Assembly (NCBI GenBank): GCA_964645935.1
Contig: CAZYAK010000042.1
Span: 1-12,511 of the forward strand
DNA length: 12,511 bases
Direction of reading: 5' to 3'
Origin: CAZYAK01 sp964645935
Lineage (GTDB): Bacteria > Patescibacteriota > Gracilibacteria > Peribacterales > Peribacteraceae
Below the pieces are notes generated by a model. That model was not told the origin of the DNA and made no database searches. It was given only the letters and a program-made list of their open reading frames with translations. How positions within the stretch are numbered: position 1 is the stretch's first letter; each line of letters opens with the position of its first letter. The position numbers and the translations under genes were made by a program. This document shows, piece after piece, positions 6,697 through 12,511 of this stretch.

Positions 6697-7482
6697 ATGG
6701 ATCGCGTCCGGCGCGCGTTGGGACGATCCGTTCCCGCCTCCTACGCGCCGCTCATCGAGCGCATGCGGTTCTTCATCCAGCCGGAGGTGTCGTGTGCGCG
6801 GTTCTTTGCGGAGGCGTGCTTCGGATCCGACGGAAACCGCACGGCGCTTGGCGATACCGTCGCGGCACATGCCGCGGGCGGGCTCTTTATAGATGTGCCC
6901 TGCGGCCTACACGCGGCGCGGGAGGCCGGGGATCCGGAAGTGCTGCCAGTGGCCGCGCGCCTGGGGTACACGCAGGCTTGGGAAATCGACCTCACTGCGG
7001 ACGTCGTGGGCAATCGTGTACCACAGACGCTCGACGTGCTGCACGGCGGATACCGGTTGGCCGACGGTATCGGCGCCATGGGGATGCGTGCGGAATACGG
7101 CATGTCCGTCGCGACGATGCAGGACGATCTGCTGGGTTTTGTTGCCAAAACGACGCCGACGGATCCCACGCCCATCCTCTGGTACGTCTCGGCACTCCAG
7201 CCCGATGCCGCTGCACTCGCGGAGCCAAGCTTCCCGCGCGATATCGCCGTCCCGTACCTCACTGCGCTCTACGACGAGCTCGCACGCGTCTGCCGTGAAC
7301 ACGATCTGATCATCCTCAACTCCGCAGCCATGCTCGTAGCGGGCATTGATGACACACAGTTCCCCGGCCTCCATCCGCTGATGGGCCTCGGTGCTCGGGG
7401 CTTCCGGCTGCTGAGGACCTGCCCCCGCAACAAGGTCCAGGTGTTCACGATGGCGCCTGTGCGAACCGGCCCTTCGCGTTGA
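6697..7482 (+). CDS. class I SAM-dependent methyltransferase-like protein
   Basis: The 261-residue product has the outline of a Rossmann-fold methyltransferase. There is a strand and glycine loop at GGLFIDVPCGLHAAR (61-75), a second acidic strand at AWEIDLT (94-100), VATMQDDLLGFVAK (138-151) in the motif III position, a strand with hydrophobic end ILWYVSALQ (160-168), and late strands HDLIILNSA and NKVQVFTMAP. The glycine loop is degenerate, and no target-specifying motif is visible, so the substrate is unknown and a non-enzymatic relative is possible. An in-frame ATG at 6622 would add 25 proline-rich residues. I prefer 6697 because the likely -10 box TATACT falls inside that extension and the folded domain starts at MDRVRRALG. 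The gene ends 31 bp before the aldo-keto reductase gene on the same strand. Confidence 0.6.
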   Translation: MDRVRRALGRSVPASYAPLIERMRFFIQPEVSCARFFAEACFGSDGNRTALGDTVAAHAAGGLFIDVPCGLHAAREAGDPEVLPVAARLGYTQAWEIDLTADVVGNRVPQTLDVLHGGYRLADGIGAMGMRAEYGMSVATMQDDLLGFVAKTTPTDPTPILWYVSALQPDAAALAEPSFPRDIAVPYLTALYDELARVCREHDLIILNSAAMLVAGIDDTQFPGLHPLMGLGARGFRLLRTCPRNKVQVFTMAPVRTGPSR

Positions 7483-7493
7483 CCCGCAGCCCG

Positions 7494-7513
7494 GGCTCCT
7501 GCATACAGGAGCC
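7494..7513 (+). promoter_or_regulatory. perfect 8-bp stem-loop abutting the start codon of the aldo-keto reductase gene
   Basis: GGCTCCTG (7494-7501), loop CATA, CAGGAGCC (7506-7513), then ATG at 7514 with no gap. The right arm contains AGGAG, which would be the only Shine-Dalgarno-like site but lies just 2 nt from the ATG. Folding would hide this and hold the start codon at the helix edge. It could be a translational switch, an operator with dyad symmetry, or the terminator stem of the gene before it; there is no T-run. Confidence 0.5.
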
Positions 7514-8554
7514 ATGCGCTTTGCGACGTTGAGCGGCACGGATCTTCGGGTGAGTGCCATCTGCCTCGGCACCATGAGCTACGGCTTCCAGCTCGGCGAA
7601 GCGGAGGCCCATGAGCAGATGGACCTGGCCCTCGATCTGGGCATCCAGTTTTGGGATACAGCAGAGATGTACCCCGTGCCCGCCACCGCAGAGCGCGCCG
7701 GCGAGACGGAACGCATCATCGGCACGTGGCTCCAGAAGACCGGCCGCCGTAAAGAAGTGGTGCTGGCATCCAAGATCCTGGGTCCCAGCCGCTACGAGCA
7801 CCAAATCCCGGAGAAGAAGCGCTTCACGAAGAGAAACATGCAAGCGGCCGTCGACGGCAGCCTCCGCAGGCTCCAAACCGACTCCCTCGATCTCTACCAG
7901 CTCCACTGGCCCGACCGCGCGGTGAACGCCTTCGGGCGACGCAGCTACTCGCACCTGCCGGAAGAGGACGGCTCGTCCATCGAGGAGACGCTGGAGGCAC
8001 TCGACGGCTTGGTGAAGAGCGGCAAGGTCCGCTACGTCGGCCTCTCCAACGAGACACCTTGGGGCACCATGGAATTCCTGCGCGTCGCGCGCGAGAAGAA
8101 CCTGCCGCGCATGGCGAGCGTGCAGAACGTCTACAGCCTGCTCAACCGCCACTACGAGGTGGGCATGTCCGAGGTGTCGCTGCGCGAAGATATCGGACTC
8201 CTGGCGTACTCACCCCTCGGCTACGGCGTGCTCGGCGGGCGGTACCTGGACGGCGCGTCTCCTCAAGGCGGACGCTTCTCGGTGCACCCGCAGATGGCCG
8301 CGCGCTACCGCACTCCCGGCGTGCAGGCCGTCACCAAGCGCTACGCCGACCTCGCGCGGCGCTCTGGGCTGACGCCGGCGCAGATGGCCCTCGCCTTCGT
8401 GGCGCACCAGCCCTTCGTGACGAGCACGATCATCGGCGCGTCCACTCTCGACCAGCTGCGGGAAGACGCGGGCGCCGCGGAGATCACCCTCTCGGACGAC
8501 GTGCTGCAAGGCATCGAGGCGATCCAGGCGGAGCATCCGAACCCGGTGGCGTGA
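7514..8554 (+). CDS. tas: Tas-type NADP(H)-dependent aldo-keto reductase
   Basis: The 346-residue product is a full-length TIM-barrel aldo-keto reductase that follows E. coli Tas closely in length and order. The catalytic tetrad is Asp48 and Tyr53 in DTAEMYPVP, Lys87 in LASKILGPSR and His131 in YQLHWP. NADP-binding segments include VGLSNETPWG and, near the C-terminus, TSTIIGASTLDQL. The shared AEMYPVP, SKxxGPSR and QNxYSLLNR signatures are specific to the Tas/YghZ side of the family, so the symbol is by homology. Tas was found through a tyrosine-auxotrophy suppression phenotype in E. coli; the natural substrate is not settled. It should act in the cytosol on small carbonyl compounds. The start codon is fixed by Tas alignment (MRFATLSGTDLRVS) and is covered by a hairpin. 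Confidence 0.92.
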   Translation: MRFATLSGTDLRVSAICLGTMSYGFQLGEAEAHEQMDLALDLGIQFWDTAEMYPVPATAERAGETERIIGTWLQKTGRRKEVVLASKILGPSRYEHQIPEKKRFTKRNMQAAVDGSLRRLQTDSLDLYQLHWPDRAVNAFGRRSYSHLPEEDGSSIEETLEALDGLVKSGKVRYVGLSNETPWGTMEFLRVAREKNLPRMASVQNVYSLLNRHYEVGMSEVSLREDIGLLAYSPLGYGVLGGRYLDGASPQGGRFSVHPQMAARYRTPGVQAVTKRYADLARRSGLTPAQMALAFVAHQPFVTSTIIGASTLDQLREDAGAAEITLSDDVLQGIEAIQAEHPNPVA

Positions 8555-8680
8555 TTTTTTTGGCTTATAAAAAGTCTGACCACAAATTCATGCTTCTCCC
8601 CTGTACCCGTCCAGGGGGTTTGGCATAGGGGATTACGGCCTTCATCGTCTCTTAATCCCGTGTTCGTATCCTGCAGGTAC
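8555..8680 (+). promoter_or_regulatory. intergenic leader with T-run, -10-like box and GC hairpin
   Basis: A run of seven T follows the stop codon at once (8555-8561) but I see no stem before it. TATAAA (8566-8571) is a -10-like box without a clear -35. CCCCTG (8598-8603) and CAGGGG (8612-8617) form a 6-bp stem with an 8-nt loop, lacking a T-run. The region probably separates the aldo-keto reductase gene from the peptidase gene and may carry the promoter of the latter; each call is weak alone. Confidence 0.3.
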
Positions 8681-9337
8681 ATGGGAATCCTCCCTGCTCT
8701 CCTCCTGGCCTTCTCCGCTGGCACCCTGGTGCTCCTGGGCTTCCAGGCGGGCGGCGCAGTGCTGCCGCCGGAGCCCGCCGCGGTCACGGACTCGACGTCC
8801 CCCGACGCGGAGGATGACGCCCCACCATCGGTGCCCTCCCGGTACCCGCTGCCATACCGCGCCGACCGTCCGCTGCTCCTCACTTTCGGCTTGCGTGTGG
8901 CGCCGGATCCTGCCGAGAACCCCATCGACCCGCCCGAACGCTTCACCGGCTGGCACGCCGCCACGGACTTCGAGGTACTGCCCGACGAGGAGGACACCGA
9001 CGTGCGGGTGTCCGCCCTCTGCGACGGCACGGTGCTCCGAAGCGGCTTCACGTCCGGGTACGGCGGCCTCGTGGTCACATCGTGCGTCCTCGACGGGCAG
9101 GACGTCACCGTGCTCTACGGCCATCTCCTGCTGTCCGATCTGCCTGCCGTGGGCACCACGCTGCCCGCGGGCGCGCACGTCGGCACGCTGGGCCCCGCCT
9201 ACAGCCGGGACACCCACGGCAACCGCAAGCACCTGCACCTCGGCGTGCACCTGGGCAAAGAGGTGGGCGTGCGTGGGTACGTGGAGAGCCAGTCCGATCT
9301 CTCGGAGTTCCTCAATCCCCTCACCCTCCTCCGATGA
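8681..9337 (+). CDS. secreted or membrane-anchored M23 (LytM-type) metallopeptidase
   Basis: The 218-residue product has an N-terminal signal or anchor segment (ILPALLLAFSAGTLVLLGF), a short Pro/Asp/Glu-rich linker (29-60) and an M23 domain from about 65 to the end. Zinc and catalytic residues are all visible: His92 and Asp96 in GWHAATDF, His148 in LYGHLL, and His184 and His186 in KHLHLGVH. Family members cut peptide cross-links in peptidoglycan, so this is likely a cell-wall remodelling enzyme outside the membrane. The domain is complete and catalytically intact. Two cysteines, Cys114 and Cys135, sit within the domain and could form a disulfide. ATG 8681 puts the hydrophobic segment right at the start; an in-frame GTG at 8660 adds seven residues. 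Its stop codon overlaps the start of a small downstream frame (ATGA). Confidence 0.9.
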   Translation: MGILPALLLAFSAGTLVLLGFQAGGAVLPPEPAAVTDSTSPDAEDDAPPSVPSRYPLPYRADRPLLLTFGLRVAPDPAENPIDPPERFTGWHAATDFEVLPDEEDTDVRVSALCDGTVLRSGFTSGYGGLVVTSCVLDGQDVTVLYGHLLLSDLPAVGTTLPAGAHVGTLGPAYSRDTHGNRKHLHLGVHLGKEVGVRGYVESQSDLSEFLNPLTLLR

Positions 9338-9483
9338 CCGCCCCACGCACCCCCCCGGCCCGTAACATCCTGCATATCCGCTGGATCCGGCGCCCGGCGC
9401 CCGTTCCCGAGTGGATCGGCTACGCACAGTGGCCCGAACTCTCGGATCAGGAGGATCAGGAGCGGGCGTCCGAAGGCTCATGA
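9334..9483 (+). CDS. possible small coupled ORF, 49 aa
   Basis: ATG 9334 overlaps the TGA of the peptidase gene as ATGA, the typical sign of translational coupling, and the frame runs 49 codons to TGA 9481-9483. The product is basic and aromatic in its first half (RNILHIRWIRRPAP, then VPEWIGYAQWPEL) and acidic at the end (SDQEDQERASEG). It has no membrane helix or recognised motif. The layout suggests a real short peptide, but random frames of this length are common in GC-rich DNA. Confidence 0.35.
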   Translation: MTAPRTPPARNILHIRWIRRPAPVPEWIGYAQWPELSDQEDQERASEGS

Positions 9484-9572
9484 TTCCCAGGATGTAGGAA
9501 AGACCGCCGGCAAATAGCGTCCTCCTGTTCCCTGCCTTAGAGTGGGAGCGTTCCTTTCCGCACGGCTTCCCG

Positions 9573-11090
9573 ATGGGTCAGATCGACAAGTTTCTCAACT
9601 CCGTGACTATGTACGGCCTGGTGCTGTACGCACTCCTCGCCATGGCCGCGCTGTCCGTGGCCTTTGGGTTCCTGGGTGTCCTCTCGTACGGCGGGCTGCG
9701 CCAGCTCGCTTCGCTGACCGCCATCGTAGCCGCATGTGGTGCAACCAATGCGCTCCTCGCACGCATGCGCGGCGTGCCGGCCAACCGCGAGTCCTGGGCC
9801 ATCACCGCACTCATCCTCTTCTTCCTGCTCACGCCTGTGGGGAAGGTCGCCGACGTCGGACCGGCGCTCCTGGCCGGCACGATCGCGATGGCGTCCAAGT
9901 ACTTCATCGCTCCGCACGGACGGCACGTCTTCAACCCCGCGGCGCTCGCGGCCGCGGCACTCGGGATCCTCGGCATCGGTGACGTGAGCTGGTGGATCGG
10001 CACACCGAGCCTGCTGCCCGTCACGCTGCTCGTGGGCTTGTTAATCGTCCGGAAGACCCGCCGCTTCGCGCTCTTCCTGGCGTGCGTGGCCGTGAGCGCC
10101 ACGTTCGCCACGATCCTCGGCCTCGTACACGGCATCCCGCCGCTGCAGGCGTTCGTGGAGCACTTCGTGTCGTGGCCCATCGTGTTCTTCGCGTCCGTGA
10201 TGGTCACCGAGCCGCTCACGCTCCCGCCCCGCAGGTGGCAGCAGGTGCTCTACGGCGCCACGGTGGGCGTGCTCTCGGGCTGGCCGCTGGTACTGGGCTC
10301 CGTGTACATGACACCGGAGATCGCGCTCTGCCTCGCCAACCTCGGCGCGTACGCGGTGTCGCTCAGACGCCGCCTGCCGCTCGTCCTGAAAGAGAAGACG
10401 CTCGTGGCGCGCGACACGTGGGAGTACGTGTTCTCCGTGGATCCCCCGCTGCGCTTCCTGGCGGGGCAGTACCTGGAGTGGACCCTGCCACACCCACACC
10501 CCGACGACCGCGGCGTGCGCCGGTACTTCACCGTGGCGTCGTCGCCCACGGAGAGCGACGTGCGCCTGGGCGTAAAGATCGGCGAGAAGCACAGCAGCTA
10601 CAAGGTGCGCCTCAAGGCCATGGAGCCGGGCGACACGCTCCTGGCTGGCCAGCTCTCGGGCGATTTCGTGCTGCCGCACGACCCGAGAGAGAAGCTCGTC
10701 TTCATCGCCGGCGGCATCGGCATCACACCGTTTCGGAGCATGATCAAGTGTATGACGGACCGGAAGGAAGCGCGCGACGTCGTGCTCTTCTACGCCAACC
10801 GCGCACCGGAGGATGTGGCGTACGGTGACGTGCTCTCCGAGGCCGAGCGCGCCATCGACCTGCGCGTGGTGCACGTCTTCCGCGATGTAAAGCCGGGACC
10901 CGGCATGCCCATCGGCGCCATCACGGGAGTGGACCCGTCATCCATACGGGCACACGTGCCCGATTGGGAGAACCGGATGTACTACCTCTCGGGCCCGAGC
11001 GCGATGGTGGACGCCTTCGTCGTGATGCTGAAAACCATGGGCGTGCCGCGGCGGCGCATCCGAACGGACTACTTCCCCGGCTTCGCGTGA
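9573..11090 (+). CDS. RnfD/NqrB-like membrane domain fused to a ferredoxin-NAD(P)+ reductase module
   Basis: The 505-residue product has two parts. Residues about 10-266 form roughly ten hydrophobic helices of the RnfD/NqrB type, with FNPAA (120-124) after a charged HGRH, and MVTEPLT (210-216) followed by QVLYGATVGVL, the usual late motif. Residues about 270-505 form a ferredoxin-reductase domain: GQYLEW (298-303), flavin-binding RRYFTVAS (316-323), NAD-binding GGIGITPFRS (380-389), LSGPSAMVD (472-480) and the end FPGFA. It should carry electrons from cytosolic NAD(P)H through flavin into or across the membrane. No Asp-x-[Ser/Thr]-Gly-Ala-Thr flavinylation site lies between FNPAA and TEPLT; the only Gly-Ala-Thr (229-231) lies in the helix where relatives have a Gly-Ala-x. 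Its last codons overlap the flavin transferase start (GTGA), so the two are coupled. The 2Fe-2S domain of NqrF is absent. Confidence 0.88.
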   Translation: MGQIDKFLNSVTMYGLVLYALLAMAALSVAFGFLGVLSYGGLRQLASLTAIVAACGATNALLARMRGVPANRESWAITALILFFLLTPVGKVADVGPALLAGTIAMASKYFIAPHGRHVFNPAALAAAALGILGIGDVSWWIGTPSLLPVTLLVGLLIVRKTRRFALFLACVAVSATFATILGLVHGIPPLQAFVEHFVSWPIVFFASVMVTEPLTLPPRRWQQVLYGATVGVLSGWPLVLGSVYMTPEIALCLANLGAYAVSLRRRLPLVLKEKTLVARDTWEYVFSVDPPLRFLAGQYLEWTLPHPHPDDRGVRRYFTVASSPTESDVRLGVKIGEKHSSYKVRLKAMEPGDTLLAGQLSGDFVLPHDPREKLVFIAGGIGITPFRSMIKCMTDRKEARDVVLFYANRAPEDVAYGDVLSEAERAIDLRVVHVFRDVKPGPGMPIGAITGVDPSSIRAHVPDWENRMYYLSGPSAMVDAFVVMLKTMGVPRRRIRTDYFPGFA

Positions 11091-11968
11091 GCGGCGAGCC
11101 CCGGAAATTCGCCTTCGAGTCCATGGGCACGCACTGGGCGGTGACGGTCTGGGACGCGATGGGCAGCGCCGCCTTCACAGAGCTGGAACGCGCGATCATC
11201 GCGAGGGCGCGGGAGTTTGAGGCTCTCTATTCACGCTTCCGCACGGACTCGCTGGTATGGGATCTCGCGCGGTCGCCTGGCGTGCACACCGTGCCGCGCG
11301 AGCTGGTCGAGATGCTCCAGCTCTACGCCAGACTCAACGCGCTCTCCGACGGCAAGTGCAACCCGCTTGTGGGCTTCACGCTCAGCGACCTCGGCTACGA
11401 CGCGGACTACACACTCGTTCCCCAGGCACAGATCCGTGCAACGCCGGAGTTTTCCCAGACGCTGCGCATTCTGGACGACGAGCGCATCGAACTGGCCGCG
11501 CCGGCCCTCATCGACCTCGGGGCACTCGGCAAAGGCTATTTCGTGGACATCATGGTGGGGATGCTGCGGGAGAAGGGCCTGCGGCGGTTCCTCTCCGACG
11601 GCAGCGGAGATGTCTACTACGAGGGCGACGGCTATCCCCTACGCGTCGGCCTGGAGGATCCGGCCGATCCTACCAAAGCCATCGGCGTCGCGACGCTGCT
11701 GAAGGGCTCGCTCTGCGGCTCCGCCGGCAACCGCCGTAAGTGGGGGGACGTGCACCACATCATCGACCCCGACACGGGGCGCAGCGCCTCGGGCATCGCG
11801 GCCGCCTGGGTGACGGCGGACACGGCGGTGCTGGCAGACGGCCTCACCACGTGCGTGTTCCTGACGGAACCGGAACGGTATCGCGAGGCGTTCGGGTGTG
11901 AGTACCTGCTCATGAATTCGGAGCGGAAGGTAAAGCGGTCGGAGGGGTTTGAGGCGGAGTTGTTCTAG
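11087..11968 (+). CDS. apbE: ApbE-like FAD:protein FMN transferase
   Basis: The 293-residue product has the ApbE fold throughout: FESMGTHW (10-17), ALYSRFRTDS (46-55), the core IDLGALGKGYFVD (142-154), DGSGDVYYEG (171-180), HHIIDPDTG (223-231) and the late metal-site region TADTAVLADGLTT (243-255). ApbE enzymes take FMN from FAD and attach it to Ser/Thr of target proteins, such as NqrB/NqrC, RnfD/RnfG and FMN-binding-domain carriers. GTG 11087 overlaps the TGA of the membrane-reductase gene (GTGA), and homology starts right after it. The in-frame ATG at 10964 lies inside the previous gene and gives a sequence without family match. Unusually, this start leaves no signal peptide or lipobox, though most ApbE proteins are exported. 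Likely targets are the fused membrane protein or the FMN-binding protein encoded at 12211-12511. Confidence 0.9.
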   Translation: MSGEPRKFAFESMGTHWAVTVWDAMGSAAFTELERAIIARAREFEALYSRFRTDSLVWDLARSPGVHTVPRELVEMLQLYARLNALSDGKCNPLVGFTLSDLGYDADYTLVPQAQIRATPEFSQTLRILDDERIELAAPALIDLGALGKGYFVDIMVGMLREKGLRRFLSDGSGDVYYEGDGYPLRVGLEDPADPTKAIGVATLLKGSLCGSAGNRRKWGDVHHIIDPDTGRSASGIAAAWVTADTAVLADGLTTCVFLTEPERYREAFGCEYLLMNSERKVKRSEGFEAELF

Positions 11969-11997
11969 GGACGGATGTGGCGGTTACGGTTGGTATG

Positions 11998-12165
11998 TGT
12001 GTTGTCTAATGGAAGTCGGATTGATCGACACCCGCGGGGCGGGACCCCCGCGGCTGGGTTGTTGGTGGGCGGCACCGATCTGCGCACAGCACACAACACA
12101 CATGCCCAGCCGCACTGGTCCCGCGGTGCAAACTGGCGATCAATGCGTCCGCCCGCGACAACACA
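11998..12165. repeat. large imperfect inverted repeat between convergent genes
   Basis: Four blocks in the left arm find exact reverse complements in the right arm, in mirror order and with nearly equal spacing. They are TGTGTTGTC (11998-12006 with 12157-12165), ATTGATCG (12020-12027 with 12137-12144), GGGACC (12041-12046 with 12117-12122) and GCGGCTGGG (12050-12058 with 12105-12113). This gives 32 exact pairs separated by internal loops of 13/12, 13/14 and 3/3 nt, with a 46-nt apical part. A competing partner for the outer left arm, ACAACACACATGCC (12093-12106), pairs with 11992-12005 with one mismatch. CCGCGGGG/CCCCGCGG (12032-12053) is a further local hairpin. It could be a bidirectional terminator, a structured RNA, or a decayed mobile element. 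Confidence 0.6.
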
Positions 12166-12191
12166 GGCGCCACCCTCTCGGATGACGCCTG
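12164..12191 (-). terminator. possible hairpin terminator of the FMN-binding-domain gene
   Basis: Read on the - strand, CAGGCG and CGCCTG form a 6-bp stem around a 16-nt loop, 19 nt after the stop codon, followed by TGTTGTC. The tail is T-rich but broken, so termination strength is uncertain. Confidence 0.3.
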
Positions 12192-12210
12192 CGAATCACA
12201 CAAGGATGCG

Positions 12211-12511
12211 TTACGCCGCCTCGGACTCCATCTCGATCTTCTCAAGCGCGTCCATGAAGCCCTTGGAGACGAGGGACGAGCCATTGATGATGCCGACGCT
12301 GATCTCCTCGATGGGCTTGCCGATAACCTGCTCCTCGAACCCCTGCGCGAAGGCCTCCTGGCGCTTCACGCTGACGGGATGCGTGGCCTTGCCCTCGAAA
12401 GTGGCGGCCGTGACGACGCCCTCGGTGAGCGTGACGGTCACCTCCACCTCCTCGGCGCCCGCCGGGGACGTGTAGTGGCCCGTGGCGGCGTAGGTGCCGT
12501 CGGCGTGCTCG
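12211..12511 (-). CDS. FMN-binding-domain protein, C-terminal part (5' end outside the window)
   Basis: The frame is open from the right edge to TAA at 12213-12211 and gives 99 C-terminal residues. They match the FMN-binding domain (as in NqrC/RnfG): GTYAATGHYTSPAG, EVEVTVTLTEGVVTAATF, a middle ATHPVSVKRQEAFAQGFEEQ segment, and the end VGIINGSSLVSKGFMDALEK. From established work, the domain carries FMN on a Ser/Thr in a [Ser]-Gly-Ala-Thr-x-x-[Ser/Thr] motif. Here the matching site is Asn-Gly-Ser-Ser-Leu-Val-Ser, so Thr is replaced by Ser and Ala by Ser. It may be a Ser-flavinylated carrier or a non-covalent binder. The domain is at the extreme C-terminus; signal peptide or other domains would lie outside the window. 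It converges on the apbE-like gene, its probable modifier. A GTG at 12447 is not the start, since the match extends upstream. Confidence 0.8.
   Translation of the reverse strand, partial: EHADGTYAATGHYTSPAGAEEVEVTVTLTEGVVTAATFEGKATHPVSVKRQEAFAQGFEEQVIGKPIEEISVGIINGSSLVSKGFMDALEKIEMESEAA

Noticed and set aside
9578..10874. Several 130-277-codon - strand frames opposite the membrane-reductase fusion
   Set aside because: Arg/His-rich shadows; the + strand has ordered transmembrane and nucleotide-binding motifs throughout.
10964..11086. Earlier ATG start for the ApbE-like gene
   Set aside because: It overlaps the upstream gene by more than 120 bp and encodes no ApbE-like sequence; the GTGA overlap start fits the family.
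1..12511. CRISPR arrays, tRNA or rRNA genes, insertion sequences
   Set aside because: No regularly spaced direct repeats, no tRNA cloverleaf noticed in the gaps, no rRNA-like sequence and no transposase motif; gaps are mostly under 250 bp.

Overview
The window is a GC-rich, tightly packed bacterial segment. It has short intergenic gaps, stop/start overlaps and few recognisable Shine-Dalgarno sites. A secreted protease with a long serine-rich linker and S-layer homology repeats, a membrane thioredoxin-fold protein with an unusual N-terminal domain, a MauE/DoxX-like fragment and very small membrane proteins together suggest a candidate-phyla (Patescibacteria/CPR) bacterium, perhaps of the Peregrinibacteria/Peribacteria type. 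That placement is inference from gene style; the window holds no rRNA or other marker gene.

Layout. (1) Positions 1-3589, + strand: the 3' tail of an unknown gene, a 54-residue two-helix membrane protein, a soluble ferredoxin-NAD(P)+ reductase-like flavoprotein, a class V aminotransferase/cysteine desulfurase-like PLP enzyme, a membrane-anchored DsbA-like thioredoxin-fold protein with a CKFC site, and a short MauE/DoxX-like membrane protein that looks truncated. The order suggests a redox and thiol/sulfur operon. (2) 3593-5518, - strand: a secreted HtrA-type serine protease with a Ser-rich linker and three SLH repeats, preceded by a NimA/PNPOx-like FMN split-barrel protein. (3) About 5640-6480: an AT-richer island with an orphan gene behind a near-consensus promoter placed so that the transcript should be leaderless. 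(4) 6697-9483, + strand: a methyltransferase-like protein, a Tas-type aldo-keto reductase with a perfect hairpin touching its start codon, a secreted M23 peptidase, and a small coupled ORF. (5) 9573-12511: an RnfD/NqrB-like membrane domain fused to a ferredoxin-reductase module, a coupled ApbE flavin transferase, and, convergent, the C-terminal part of an FMN-binding-domain protein with a non-canonical flavinylation site.

The main theme is flavin-based electron transfer. A reductase fused to an Rnf/Nqr-type membrane domain, a flavin transferase and a candidate flavin carrier form a compact module at the right end. A second, soluble reductase sits beside a small membrane protein at the left end. 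The 242-bp gap between the convergent apbE-like and FMN-binding genes holds a large imperfect inverted repeat (arms about 60 nt, four perfectly complementary blocks in the same order) that no gene explains.
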